Positions 25,818 to 35,490 are shown, counted from the first letter of the stretch. The stretch: DNA of 46,948 nt from Nostoc sp. 106C (GCF_002154725.1 NZ_MTAW01000100.1:1-46948), one strand, 5' to 3'. The notes: generated by a model from the letters alone, not told the origin. Numbers and translations are program-made.

Positions 25818-26210
25818 CAATAAATTATGAGTATGAGTAATTTGGCTTCAGTTTTCTCCATTGTTCCTCAACTGCCTCCGGCAATCGATGGTGTGGGAGA
25901 CTATGCCCTCAATTTAGCTCGCCAGATCCGCAAAGACTTCAATATTCAAACTCATTTTATTGTTTGTAACCCGACTTGGGTTGGTGCAGTAGAGATAGAA
26001 GGGTTTTCTATAAGCCAAGTTATTGATCGCTCTGCCAATGCATTGCTAACTTTATTATCAGGCGATCGCACTTCTAGCATCTTGCTGCATTATGTAGGTT
26101 ACGGCTATGCTAACCGAGGTTGTCCAGTCTGGTTAGTCGATGGGTTACAGCGTTGGAAAAATTTATTTCCAGAGCGATCGCTCATAACCATGTTCCACGA
26201 AATCTCTGCT
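25556..26210 (+). repeat. Intact copy of the 655-bp direct duplication (copy 2)
   Basis: Partner of 24215-24869; contains the end of the methyltransferase and the beginning of the glycosyltransferase, both with open reading frames. Confidence 0.9.
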
Positions 26211-26921
26211 TCCGGCCCGCCTTGGACAAGCGCTTTTTGGCTTTCACCTGTGCAAAAAAATTTAGCAGCACGTTTGGCACAATTGAGCGATCGCTGCATC
26301 ACTAGCAAACAACTCTACGCTCAAATACTTGCTAATTTCCGCCGATGTAAACATAATCAAATTCCAGCATTGCCAGTTTTTTCCAATATAGGTGAACCAG
26401 ACAAAGTGCTTCCTTTGCCAGAACGCCAGCAAAGATTAGTGATTTTTGGCTCTGTTGCTAACCGCTCAAGAGTTTACCAAAACTGTCAAACAACACTAGA
26501 TTATGTTTGCAATGAGTTAAGCATTCAAGAAATTTGGGATGTAGGAACTCCAACCGAGTTGACTCCATCGTCTATAGGCAAAATACCAATCCTCGAGGTA
26601 GGAGAGCAACCAGCTAACAAAGTGAGTGACATTTTGGCTGATTCTGTTGCTGGTTTCTCGGACTATAATCCAGATTTTTTAGCTAAATCCACTATTTTTG
26701 CCTCCTACTGCGCTCATCGGCTACTACCAATAAATGCTAAAGGTAGCACCTCAGTCATTGATGGTATAGAACCCAGTACGCACTATTGGGTTCCTAACAG
26801 CCAAAAAAATGTTTTGGTTGATGAAGTTGGAAGACAGGCGATCGCAGATAACGCTTATTCTTGGTATCTCACTCATCGTTTATTATTCCAAGCTGAAATA
26901 TTTGCCCAAATTTTTAACTAG
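25827..26921 (+). CDS. Glycosyltransferase, GT-B fold
   Basis: A 364-aa protein whose first half has the Rossmann pattern of GT4 enzymes: SIVPQLPPAIDGVGDYALNLA (acceptor-side Gly loop), ILLHYVGYGYANRGCP and SLITMFHEISASGPPW. The second half is divergent and the usual E-x7-E donor motif is not obvious; ADSVAGFSDYNPDFLAKSTIFASYCAHRLLPI occupies the matching position. I therefore rate activity less certain than for the other transferases, though the frame is intact. Two ATG codons (MSMS) are available; the first is used. Confidence 0.65.
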   Translation: MSMSNLASVFSIVPQLPPAIDGVGDYALNLARQIRKDFNIQTHFIVCNPTWVGAVEIEGFSISQVIDRSANALLTLLSGDRTSSILLHYVGYGYANRGCPVWLVDGLQRWKNLFPERSLITMFHEISASGPPWTSAFWLSPVQKNLAARLAQLSDRCITSKQLYAQILANFRRCKHNQIPALPVFSNIGEPDKVLPLPERQQRLVIFGSVANRSRVYQNCQTTLDYVCNELSIQEIWDVGTPTELTPSSIGKIPILEVGEQPANKVSDILADSVAGFSDYNPDFLAKSTIFASYCAHRLLPINAKGSTSVIDGIEPSTHYWVPNSQKNVLVDEVGRQAIADNAYSWYLTHRLLFQAEIFAQIFN

Positions 26922-26950
26922 TAATATTTGCATTTTCAAAGAGAGAGCAC

Positions 26951-27853
26951 ATGAAAAGTTACTTAAATAGACCAGAATATATTTTTAGACCTGCTCAAAT
27001 TTATTACCGTATTTTTAAACAAAATTTTAAGCACATTAATTTTAAAGAAACTATTTTACCTTGGGGAGCCAAAATAAGAATTCCCACAGAGCCACATGAC
27101 ACTGTTGGTAAGTCAATTGCAACATATGGAATTTACGATTTGAGCTTAACTGAGGTACTGTGGCGATTGATTAATCCAGGAGAAACTGTAATAGACATTG
27201 GTGCAAACATTGGTTACATGACAAGCATAATGTCTAAGAGAGTTGGAAATACTGGAAAGGTATGGTGTTTTGAGCCTAACCCAGAAGTTTATAAAGAACT
27301 CTCTGAAAATATAAATAATTGGCAGCAAAAACAAGGCTGGGATAATATTTATGCTAAACAGATTGCTCTTTCCAATACGAGAGGTACTGGTGTTTTGAAC
27401 ATACCTCTTATCAATAGAGGAGAAGCATTTATTGAATTAGGTAACAGTATAAATCCCGAAGCTAATAAATCTCAAGCTTGTACCGTTATTCTTGAAAGAC
27501 TAGATAAATTTTTGGAAAATGAACAAAAACATATAGGGTTATTAAAAATAGATGTAGAAGGACATGAGTTACAAGTTTTACAAGGTGCTGGCGAGTTAAT
27601 TTCTAAAAATAATATCCGAGATATTCTTTTTGAAGATCATCATGGTTATCCTAGTAACGTAACTCAGCTTTTAGAGATGCATGGCTATACTATTTTCAGA
27701 ATTTGGAAAGGATTTTGGAAACCTGTACTTGAATCACCATCAAAAAATCTAGTTCATCGTTGGGAACCTCCTAATTATCTTGCAACTCATAATCCTAAAC
27801 GCGCTGCTCAATGTCTTAAGGACTGGGGATGGAAATGCTTATCTACTAAATAA
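26951..27853 (+). CDS. FkbM family methyltransferase
   Basis: SAM-dependent O-methyltransferase (300 aa). About 75 N-terminal residues (with ETILPWGAKIRIPTEPHDTVG) precede motif I VIDIGANIGYMTSIMS. Then come KVWCFEPNPEVYKEL (SAM-binding acid) and IGLLKIDVEGHELQVLQGAGE, the diagnostic FkbM block. A GAGAG site precedes the ATG. It follows the methyltransferase/glycosyltransferase pair by 29 bases and precedes a hairpin that may close this run. It likely methylates a glycan hydroxyl; the second FkbM gene (22339) is only distantly similar. Confidence 0.8.
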   Translation: MKSYLNRPEYIFRPAQIYYRIFKQNFKHINFKETILPWGAKIRIPTEPHDTVGKSIATYGIYDLSLTEVLWRLINPGETVIDIGANIGYMTSIMSKRVGNTGKVWCFEPNPEVYKELSENINNWQQKQGWDNIYAKQIALSNTRGTGVLNIPLINRGEAFIELGNSINPEANKSQACTVILERLDKFLENEQKHIGLLKIDVEGHELQVLQGAGELISKNNIRDILFEDHHGYPSNVTQLLEMHGYTIFRIWKGFWKPVLESPSKNLVHRWEPPNYLATHNPKRAAQCLKDWGWKCLSTK

Positions 27854-27941
27854 ACATTTTTAATAAAATTATAAATATTCTTATATTTATTACTCAACGC
27901 ATTTATTTTAATAAGCAAAAAATAAAACTATTTTATAATTT

Positions 27942-27972
27942 ATTAACGCTCTATAAAATATAGAGCGTTAAT
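27942..27972. terminator. Perfect 13-base hairpin in the spacer before 28076
   Basis: ATTAACGCTCTAT and ATAGAGCGTTAAT pair perfectly around AAAAT. It lies about 90 bases past the FkbM stop codon and about 100 bases before the next gene. It could be a terminator separating two runs of glycan genes or an operator; no strong T-run follows. Confidence 0.45.
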
Positions 27973-28075
27973 TAGGGTAGGTATTGCCTAATATAATCAA
28001 GAGTTTGTAGATACTTTTATCCTAGCTTAATTGAAATAAATAATCCGATTACCCATTTAATTTAGGAGCAAGACA

Positions 28076-28765
28076 ATGAGCATCAGTTTAGATACGCAAA
28101 CAATTCGACAATTTGCTGCCGCAGCTACTAAAGGTATTAGTAACGATGTAATATACACAAAATTTTTGCAGTTAATAACAGAGTATGATCTAAAAGGCGA
28201 CATTCTGGACTTTGGTGCTGGTACAGGCAACCTAACTCAGCATCTATATAGATTATCTCGGTTTAAATCTATAACTGCTGCTGATATTATGCAGCATTCA
28301 GAGGAAATTACTTACCCAGTCAAATGGATTACTTGGGATTTAAATAATTCATTAAATATTTCCGAGCAAATATTTGATGTTATTGTATCCGCTGAAGTTA
28401 TTGAACACTTAGAAAATCCTAGAGGTGTTGTCAGAGAGTGGTTTCGATTACTCCGTCCCGGTGGAACGCTAATTTTTAGTACGCCTAACAATCAAAGCTT
28501 ACGCTCTTTGTTAGCTTTGCTATTGCAAGGGCATTTTGTAGCATTTGCTGATACTTGTTATCCATCTCACATTACTGCACTTTTAAAAAAAGATATCCAA
28601 AGAATTTTAAGCGAAGCTGGATTCTATCAGCAAAAATTTGTTTTCACAGATGTTGGTAACATTCCTAAATTTCCACAATGGCAATGGCAGAGTATATCAC
28701 TGGGGCTATTAAAAGGTTCTATCTTCAGTGACAACTTAATAGTAATTTGCCAAAAACCTAGTTGA
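28076..28765 (+). CDS. Class I SAM-dependent methyltransferase
   Basis: A 229-aa Rossmann methyltransferase: ILDFGAGTGNLTQHLY (motif I), TAADIM (strand 2 acid), VIVSAEVIEHLENPRGVV (motif II), LLRPGGTLIFSTPNNQSL (motif III). UbiG/Methyltransf_23-like. An AGGAG ribosome binding site is well placed before the ATG. It begins a very tight gene run (spacings to the next genes 6, -1, -8, 31 and 15 bases) that also carries the polymerase, so its product is probably made together with the polymerisation machinery. Confidence 0.8.
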   Translation: MSISLDTQTIRQFAAAATKGISNDVIYTKFLQLITEYDLKGDILDFGAGTGNLTQHLYRLSRFKSITAADIMQHSEEITYPVKWITWDLNNSLNISEQIFDVIVSAEVIEHLENPRGVVREWFRLLRPGGTLIFSTPNNQSLRSLLALLLQGHFVAFADTCYPSHITALLKKDIQRILSEAGFYQQKFVFTDVGNIPKFPQWQWQSISLGLLKGSIFSDNLIVICQKPS

Positions 28766-28771
28766 AAATTT

Positions 28772-29779
28772 ATGAAAATTCTGATTTACTCTCCTTCTTT
28801 CTACCCCAATATTGGCGGATTAGAAACAATAATTTTTACATTAGCACATGAGTTTACGTATCAACTAAATGAAGTAAAACTAATATCCCAAACTCCAGCA
28901 ACAGACTCACAAAAATTTCCCTTTGAAGTTATCCGTAAACCTACTATAAAACAAGTCGTAGAACTAACTCATTGGTGTGATGTTTATTTCCAAGGTTGTG
29001 TCAGTTTAAGAGGAATTTGGCCCCTATTATTAGTACATCGCCCCTTGGTTGTAACCCATCAAACTTGGTATCGTCATGACAATGGAGGTATAGGTTGGCA
29101 AAATCATCTGAAACATTTTGTGGCTCGTTTTGCAACTAATATCTCAGCTAGTCAGGCTGTAGCTAAACCAATCCCAGCACCATCTAATATAATTCCTAAT
29201 TCTTATCGAGAAGATGTTTTTTATGAAATACCTAATATTCACCGTAATCAAGAACTAGTATTTTTAGGACGCTTGGTTTCTGACAAGGGAGCCAACTTAT
29301 TATTAGAGGCATTATCTCATCTCAAATTGCTGGGTCTCACTCCTAGATTGACGATTATTGGTAGTGGACCTGAAGAATCTCAATTACGACAGCAAGCTAA
29401 CGACTTAGAAATCTTTGAGCAAGTCAACTTTGCTGGTGTAAAAGTTGAGCATGAATTATCTGAATTATTAAATGCTCATCAAATTATGGTAGTGCCTTCT
29501 CTATGGGATGAACCTTTTGGCATCGTAGCCTTAGAAGGAATTGCCTGTGGTTGTGTTATTGTTGGTTCCGAAGGAGGAGGATTAAAAGATGCAATTGGTG
29601 CTTGTGGTGTAACATTTCCTAACGGTAATGTTGAACGATTAACTCAAATTTTATTCGACTTACTCAGCTATCCTGAGAAATTAACCACTTATAGAGAACA
29701 AGCTAAAGCTCACTTAGCCTGTCACACTAGTAAAGCCGTTGCCAAAGCATACCTTGAAGTTATCGAGGGAGTAATTTAA
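28772..29779 (+). CDS. GT4 family glycosyltransferase
   Basis: GT-B transferase (335 aa). ILIYSPSFYPNIGGLETIIF is the N-terminal strand and acceptor loop, VFLGRLVSDKGANLLLEAL starts the donor domain, IIGSGPEESQLRQQA follows, and FGIVALEGIACGCVIVGSEGG is the donor motif. Its stop overlaps the ATG of the polymerase gene by one base (TAATG). The tight coupling suggests it acts on the same repeat unit that the polymerase handles. Confidence 0.8.
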   Translation: MKILIYSPSFYPNIGGLETIIFTLAHEFTYQLNEVKLISQTPATDSQKFPFEVIRKPTIKQVVELTHWCDVYFQGCVSLRGIWPLLLVHRPLVVTHQTWYRHDNGGIGWQNHLKHFVARFATNISASQAVAKPIPAPSNIIPNSYREDVFYEIPNIHRNQELVFLGRLVSDKGANLLLEALSHLKLLGLTPRLTIIGSGPEESQLRQQANDLEIFEQVNFAGVKVEHELSELLNAHQIMVVPSLWDEPFGIVALEGIACGCVIVGSEGGGLKDAIGACGVTFPNGNVERLTQILFDLLSYPEKLTTYREQAKAHLACHTSKAVAKAYLEVIEGVI

Positions 29780-31140
29780 TGGACCCACTTATCCCTCTAT
29801 TAGGTGTAGTTGTAATAGTTGGGTTATCTTCTCTTAATTGGCGATGCTCTGTTAAAGCTGTATTGGTTATTGTTATTTTGGAAGGTATACTCCGTAAGTG
29901 GGTACTACCCCAAGCTAGTGACTTAATTTATTTTGTCAAAGACTTAGTACTTTTAGGAGCGTATTTAAAGTACTACTTAAGTTCTGAATCAAAATATCCT
30001 TTGAGATTAACTAGTCTTACTATTGCCTTATCCATGACAGTTGTTTGGTGTTTGTGCCAAGCTTTTAACCCTAGCTTAGGTTCACTAATAGTTGGTTTGT
30101 TTGGACTCAAAGCATATCTATTTTACATTCCTTTGATGTGGATGCTACCCAGCTTATTTCAATCGGAGGAAGAATTATATCGATTTTTACGCAACTATTT
30201 GTTACTAGTTATTCCTGTTACTCTTTTAGCTGTAGCACAATTTTATAGCCCAGTCTCTAGCCCTATTAATATGTATGCGGGTGGTATGGAAGCTAATGCT
30301 ACTGCTGGCGATGCTGTTCGAGTTACCGGCACATTCCCTTACATTCTAGGATATTCAAGTTATTTATGTACTTGTTTTAGTATACTGATTCCATTTGTGT
30401 CTTTACCACAGCCAAAACTATGGCAATGGCTGACTTATTTTGAATTGTTAATGGTCAGTGGTACTACCTTGATGACAGGTGCTCGGGGCTTACTTTTTTT
30501 TGAATTTTTATTTGTTGTAGGATATATCGGTTTTCTCTGGTTCACACAACCTTCTACAGCAGCCAAATCTACTAAGCAGTTCATTCTACCTGTAATTTTG
30601 ATCTCAGCTGTTGTGCCCATGTTTTTTAATAAAGCAATCGAGGCATTTTCTAGCCGTGTAGAAGTTTCTGGCTCTGATACTTTTCTCGATCGGGCTTTTT
30701 CTGCCTTTGCTGAGCCTGAGTATGCTACGCAATTTAAGGGATTTGATAGTTATGGAATAGGAGCAACTCATCAAGCTGTCTCTACCTTGCGCCAAACTCT
30801 CCATTTACCCTGGGGTGAAACGCCTCCACCAGCTGAAGGGGAAATGGGAAGAGTTGTTCTTGAGATAGGCCCCTTGGGATTTTTAATGTGGTATGGACTG
30901 CGTTTAATCTTAATTTTTTCTCTTGGGCAAGTTTTCTTAAAATTAAAAACTCCTTTTTTGCGTAACTTAGCTCTTGCTGTTTTCTTATTTCACGCTATTA
31001 ACTTCACAACTCAACTCGTAGTGAACAATACTTTTGCAATTTACTACTGGTTCTTCAGTGGTTTTATCTTTTTACTTCCAGAATTAGAATATCGGCAGTT
31101 TTTATCCTACAAACACTGGGTAGAGCAAACTCATGTCTAA
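29779..31140 (+). CDS. O-antigen polymerase/ligase-like membrane protein (Wzy type)
   Basis: Polytopic inner-membrane protein (453 aa, about 10-12 hydrophobic segments) that would join lipid-linked repeat units in the periplasm. The long soluble loop about residues 290-370 ends in MGRVVLEIGPLGFLMWYGL, the E-x-G-x-x-G pattern near the catalytic loop of Wzy/WaaL proteins, and GTTLMTGARGLLFFEF carries the conserved arginine region after a central span. Wzy proteins diverge strongly, so topology and neighbourhood weigh more than sequence. It overlaps both neighbours by a few bases, within the central run of the locus. Confidence 0.75.
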   Translation: MDPLIPLLGVVVIVGLSSLNWRCSVKAVLVIVILEGILRKWVLPQASDLIYFVKDLVLLGAYLKYYLSSESKYPLRLTSLTIALSMTVVWCLCQAFNPSLGSLIVGLFGLKAYLFYIPLMWMLPSLFQSEEELYRFLRNYLLLVIPVTLLAVAQFYSPVSSPINMYAGGMEANATAGDAVRVTGTFPYILGYSSYLCTCFSILIPFVSLPQPKLWQWLTYFELLMVSGTTLMTGARGLLFFEFLFVVGYIGFLWFTQPSTAAKSTKQFILPVILISAVVPMFFNKAIEAFSSRVEVSGSDTFLDRAFSAFAEPEYATQFKGFDSYGIGATHQAVSTLRQTLHLPWGETPPPAEGEMGRVVLEIGPLGFLMWYGLRLILIFSLGQVFLKLKTPFLRNLALAVFLFHAINFTTQLVVNNTFAIYYWFFSGFIFLLPELEYRQFLSYKHWVEQTHV

Positions 31141-32386
31141 TCCCAGCATTTCTTTAGTTCATCAAATTAATCCTTCCAATGCCCAAAATGCTGCTTTAGC
31201 ATTTGCAGAAGCTAATTTATTGAAAGAAGTTATTACTCCAATCGCCTACGATCCAAACGCACCTGTATGGCGTTCCTTAAATTGGGTACCCAAAAAATTA
31301 AAATTGTCTATTAATAATGAACTGAGCAGACGCACCTGGGTTTCTTCTCAAGGTTTTTCTATTCAAAACTACCCATTGCAAGAAATCATACGGATACTTT
31401 TATCACGAACCAGACTAGCTCCTCGTTTAGGTTTTAGCTATGGAGATTTAGTACATTGGGTATATCTCTGCCTTGACCGCCAAGTTGCGAAACACCACAT
31501 CCAAGGTTTAAATGCTATTTATACTTACGAAGATTTAGCTGCAACCACATTTCAGGAGGCTAAACAACAAGGAATTCTCTGTCTGTACGATTTGCCGATT
31601 CCCTTTTATCGAATGACGAGCAACATCATGCGCCAAGAAGCTGAAAATTTTCCGGAAATAGCTCCAGCAATTGAGTCTATTCAGGAACCTGCATGGAAAA
31701 TTGAGCGCAAGGAACAAGAAGTCAAACTAGCCGATCATATTTTTGTAGCTTCTTCCGTAACCAAAAATTCTTTACTAGAGATTGGCGTAGAACCGGAGAA
31801 AATCAGCGTTATTCCCTACGGTGGTCCTATTGACTACTTCCAACCCCAACCAAAAACCGATGATTGCTTCCGTGCTTTATTTGTAGGTCGTGTTTCTCCC
31901 CGTAAAGGTGTGCACTACCTTTTGCAAGCTTGGCAAGAACTGAGGCTATATAACGCAGAGTTAGTTTTCGTGGGAACTAACATGTTTCCAGCAGGTTGGT
32001 TTGAGCAGTATCAAGATATTTACCGCCATGTGCCTTCAGTGCCCCATCCTTTGCTAAATCAATACTACAGTTCTGCTAGCGTTTTAGTGTTTCCTTCTTT
32101 GGTTGAAGGTTTTGGTTTAGTGTTATTAGAAGCAATGGCGTGTGGTATTCCAGTGATTACAACTCCTAATACCGCAGGCCCAGATATCCTCACCGATGGC
32201 GTAGAAGGATTTATTGTCCCTATCCGCGATGTAGAAGCACTCAAAGAAAAATTAGAGTGGTGCCATACTCATCCAGTAGAACTAGCTGAAATGGGACGTG
32301 CAGCCCGTCGCAAAGCCGAACAGTTGAACTGGGGATTATATCGGCAACGTTTGGCAACTCAAGTGCGATCGCTGCTGAAAGTATAA
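31133..32386 (+). CDS. GT4 family glycosyltransferase
   Basis: GT-B transferase (417 aa) whose ATG lies eight bases inside the end of the polymerase gene. The N-domain is unusual in lacking the classic GG acceptor loop and opens SLVHQINPSNAQNAALAFAEA. The donor domain is classic: ALFVGRVSPRKGVHYLLQAW, PYGGPIDYF before it, then GFGLVLLEAMACGIPVITTPNTAGPDIL. The protein ends cleanly after WGLYRQRLATQV. Sugar and linkage are unknown. Confidence 0.8.
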   Translation: MSNPSISLVHQINPSNAQNAALAFAEANLLKEVITPIAYDPNAPVWRSLNWVPKKLKLSINNELSRRTWVSSQGFSIQNYPLQEIIRILLSRTRLAPRLGFSYGDLVHWVYLCLDRQVAKHHIQGLNAIYTYEDLAATTFQEAKQQGILCLYDLPIPFYRMTSNIMRQEAENFPEIAPAIESIQEPAWKIERKEQEVKLADHIFVASSVTKNSLLEIGVEPEKISVIPYGGPIDYFQPQPKTDDCFRALFVGRVSPRKGVHYLLQAWQELRLYNAELVFVGTNMFPAGWFEQYQDIYRHVPSVPHPLLNQYYSSASVLVFPSLVEGFGLVLLEAMACGIPVITTPNTAGPDILTDGVEGFIVPIRDVEALKEKLEWCHTHPVELAEMGRAARRKAEQLNWGLYRQRLATQVRSLLKV

Positions 32387-32417
32387 AAATAAGTATAAAA
32401 TATACTGTTTAAAGTTT

Positions 32418-33572
32418 ATGGTTCAAACCACCTTTCATTTGTGGTTCCCTAACATATTTGGTTTTAAAGGGGGAATTCAAACTTACTGTGCTTTTTTATT
32501 AGAAGCGATTCAGAATGTCTACCCGGAAAATCGCTATGGCATTTTTCTCAAGCACGATAAATTATCTGCTACTAATACCTCCAGTTTAGCCCCTACCCAA
32601 TTTCACTGCACTGGAGTTGTGCCATCACCACTCAGAACTGCTGCGTTTGCTGCTCAGCTTGTGACATGGGGAATTTGGCAACGTCCCAATTTAGTTATTT
32701 CCAGTCATATTAATTTTACAATTGCTGCCTACTGGTTGAAACGCTTCACAGGTATTCCCTACTGGATTACTGTTTATGGTTTAGAAGTTTGGGATCTTGA
32801 CCGTCCAATTTTAAAACAGGTGCTGCACAATGCAGATCAGATTTTATCTATTAGTAGTTATACACGCGATCGCTTAATCAAAGAGCAAAATCTTAACCCA
32901 GGCAAAATTTCACTTTTACCATGCACATTTGATGCGAGTAATTTCAAAATTGCACCTAAACCTAAATATTTATTAGAAAAATATCAACTCAAACCGGAGC
33001 AACCAGTAATATTAACTGTAGCGCGGCTAGCTGAGACTGAGCAATACAAAGGATACGACCAAATTCTGAATGCTCTGCCAAAAATTCGGCAAATTATTCC
33101 TGATGTTCACTACATCATTGTTGGTAAAGGTACAGACAAACCCCGAATAGAACAGTTGATTGCAAATTTAGAGTTACAAAATTGTGTCACCTTAGCTGGA
33201 TTTGTCCCAGATGAACAGCTTTGTGATTACTATAATCTCTGTGATGTGTTTGCTATGCCTAGCAAACGAGAAGGGTTTGGTATTGTTTACTTAGAAGCCT
33301 TAGCTTGTGGCAAACCTGTTTTAGGAGGTAACCAAGATGGGGCAATTGATGCTCTTTGTCATGGTGAACTGGGAGCGTTAGTCAACCCTGATGATATAGA
33401 AGAAATTGCTCAAACACTGATTAAAATTATTCAAGGCAGCTATCCTAATATTTTAATGTATCAGCCTGAAGCTCTCCGACAAAAAGTAATTGATACTTTT
33501 GGATTTGATCGGTTTCAAAAAACTCTGGCTAGCCATTTAGATGGGCATTTTCAAGGCATCAAAACTAACTAG
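32418..33572 (+). CDS. GT4 family glycosyltransferase
   Basis: GT-B transferase (384 aa). FPNIFGFKGGIQTYCAFLL holds the acceptor loop, PYWITVYGLEVW lies at the cleft, ILTVARLAETEQYKGYDQIL opens the donor domain, and GFGIVYLEALACGKPVLGGNQDG is the donor motif. The TEQYKGYDQ stretch after the strand is seen in the mannosyl/rhamnosyl transferase branch of GT4; I would not commit to a sugar. It is 15 bases upstream of the amidotransferase gene, so the two are probably co-transcribed. Confidence 0.8.
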   Translation: MVQTTFHLWFPNIFGFKGGIQTYCAFLLEAIQNVYPENRYGIFLKHDKLSATNTSSLAPTQFHCTGVVPSPLRTAAFAAQLVTWGIWQRPNLVISSHINFTIAAYWLKRFTGIPYWITVYGLEVWDLDRPILKQVLHNADQILSISSYTRDRLIKEQNLNPGKISLLPCTFDASNFKIAPKPKYLLEKYQLKPEQPVILTVARLAETEQYKGYDQILNALPKIRQIIPDVHYIIVGKGTDKPRIEQLIANLELQNCVTLAGFVPDEQLCDYYNLCDVFAMPSKREGFGIVYLEALACGKPVLGGNQDGAIDALCHGELGALVNPDDIEEIAQTLIKIIQGSYPNILMYQPEALRQKVIDTFGFDRFQKTLASHLDGHFQGIKTN

Positions 33573-33587
33573 TTATTTATTATTTAT

Positions 33588-35420
33588 ATGTGTGGTATAG
33601 CCGGAATTCTGACAATTAATCAGTATCAGGGTAGCTTAGAAAAAATTATTCAACAGATGCAATCTGCTTTAAAGCACCGTGGGCCAGATGATGCAGGTAT
33701 TTATATTTCTAAAGATAGGCAAGCTACCTTTGCCCATACTCGTTTAGCAATCCTTGACCTCAGTCCGGCTGGACATCAGCCTATGTCTAGCGCTGACGGG
33801 CGATATTGGATTACTTTCAACGGTGAAATTTATAACTTTCAAGAACTGCGCCAGGATCTCATTGCTCAAGGGGAAAAATTTCATTCCCAAACAGACACAG
33901 AAGTCATCCTCAAGCTTTATCAAAGAATGGGTGCTGATTGTGTCCAACATTTACGAGGAATGTTTGCCTTTGCTATTTGGGATGACTTAGAGAAAACTTG
34001 TTTTTTAGCTCGCGATCCTTTAGGAATTAAACCTCTTTATTACTGGCAATCTGGTTCTACATTAATCTTTGCCTCAGAACTTAAAGCAGTTTTAGCTTCT
34101 CGCCTACCTGCTATTAGTCTGAGTACAGAAGGGTTATATGGTTATCTTATTAGTGGCTCAGTTCCAGAACCATATACCCTAATAGAAAATATTCATTGTC
34201 TAGCAGCTGGTCATTGGCTTTTTTGGCAAAATGCCAACTTAATCAAGAAGCAATATTGGCAAATTAACTTTACACCTCAAACAATTTCACCATTAGCATC
34301 TCAAGAAATTGTACGTAATGCTTTAGTGGATTCTATTAAACATCATTTTATCAGTGATGTACCTGTAGGCATTTTTCTTAGTGGTGGTATTGACTCAACA
34401 AGCGTACTAGCATTAGCAAAGCAAACTCAACATGAACAGTTATGTACATACTCTATAGCTTTTGAAGAAACTCAGTGGAACGAAGGAGATATAGCTAAAA
34501 ATGTTGCCAATCATTTCGGTGCAAAACATACAGAATATAAAATTACTTCCTCATCAGCTAAAACTTTATTACCTAAATTTTTAACAGCAATTGATCAACC
34601 TAGTGTTGATGGATTTAATACTTTTTGTGTATCTAAATTAGCCCATGAAAGTGGCATTAAAGTAGTACTATCTGGTTTGGGTGGAGATGAAATTTTTGGT
34701 GGATACCATTCATTTCAAAAAATTCCCCAAATGATGAAATGGAGGCAAAAACTACAATCACTCCCTTTTATTAGTGATTCTATAGGCAAAGGATTAACAC
34801 AGTGGGGAAACTCACCAAAAATTACGCGTTTAGGAGATTTTTTACAGCAAACTCCTAGCTTAGCCGCAGCCTATCGCAGCTTTCGCGGCATTTTTTCCCA
34901 TCAAGAAGCTTGTGCAATTGTTCAGCAGTATATTGGGAAACAAGTTTCACTAAAAGATACCTCTCCATCTTCTCCGTATCCAGAGCATAAGTTTACGCCA
35001 GAAGATGAAGTGAGCTTCTTAGAACTTAGCTGTTATATGCGTAATCAACTTTTGCGCGACAGTGATGTGATGAGTATGAATTGGGGGCTAGAACTACGGG
35101 TTCCCTTAGTTGATCGCGCTTTACTAGAAGCAGTTTCATCAATTCCTAGTAATATTCGATTAGCTAAAGGCAAACAACTGTTAATTCAAGCAGTTCCCGA
35201 ATTACCTGATTGGATAACTAACAAACCTAAAAAAGGTTTTTCTTTTCCCTTTGAGCAGTGGATGATGGGTGAGTTTGGCGATTACTTTAATAACTTGAAT
35301 ATTCCCAATAATATAGCTATTACACCTTGGTATCGCCGCTGGAGTTTAGCGATTTTAAATTATTGGTGGGAGCAAGTTCAGCATGAAAATACAGCAATTG
35401 ATTTACAATCAGTAGCTTAA
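33588..35420 (+). CDS. asnB: Glutamine-dependent asparagine synthetase-type amidotransferase (AsnB-like)
   Basis: Uses glutamine and ATP to amidate a carboxylate (610 aa). Class II glutaminase half with Cys2 as nucleophile (MCGIAG), RGPDD (31-35) and NGEIYN (78-83). Synthetase half with the ATP pyrophosphatase loop SGGIDST (265-271) and LSGLGGDEIFGGY. It is complete. In free-standing context the product is asparagine; in glycan loci such enzymes (WbpS-like) are thought to turn a uronic acid into a uronamide, and its place in a tight glycosyltransferase run favours that role here. No uronate-forming dehydrogenase is visible in the window. Confidence 0.85.
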   Translation: MCGIAGILTINQYQGSLEKIIQQMQSALKHRGPDDAGIYISKDRQATFAHTRLAILDLSPAGHQPMSSADGRYWITFNGEIYNFQELRQDLIAQGEKFHSQTDTEVILKLYQRMGADCVQHLRGMFAFAIWDDLEKTCFLARDPLGIKPLYYWQSGSTLIFASELKAVLASRLPAISLSTEGLYGYLISGSVPEPYTLIENIHCLAAGHWLFWQNANLIKKQYWQINFTPQTISPLASQEIVRNALVDSIKHHFISDVPVGIFLSGGIDSTSVLALAKQTQHEQLCTYSIAFEETQWNEGDIAKNVANHFGAKHTEYKITSSSAKTLLPKFLTAIDQPSVDGFNTFCVSKLAHESGIKVVLSGLGGDEIFGGYHSFQKIPQMMKWRQKLQSLPFISDSIGKGLTQWGNSPKITRLGDFLQQTPSLAAAYRSFRGIFSHQEACAIVQQYIGKQVSLKDTSPSSPYPEHKFTPEDEVSFLELSCYMRNQLLRDSDVMSMNWGLELRVPLVDRALLEAVSSIPSNIRLAKGKQLLIQAVPELPDWITNKPKKGFSFPFEQWMMGEFGDYFNNLNIPNNIAITPWYRRWSLAILNYWWEQVQHENTAIDLQSVA

Positions 35421-35490
35421 ATTATATCTCACTCTAAATCTCTCAATTGATAGGCTATAGTGTATTTTCACTCACCTTCATTTTCACATG

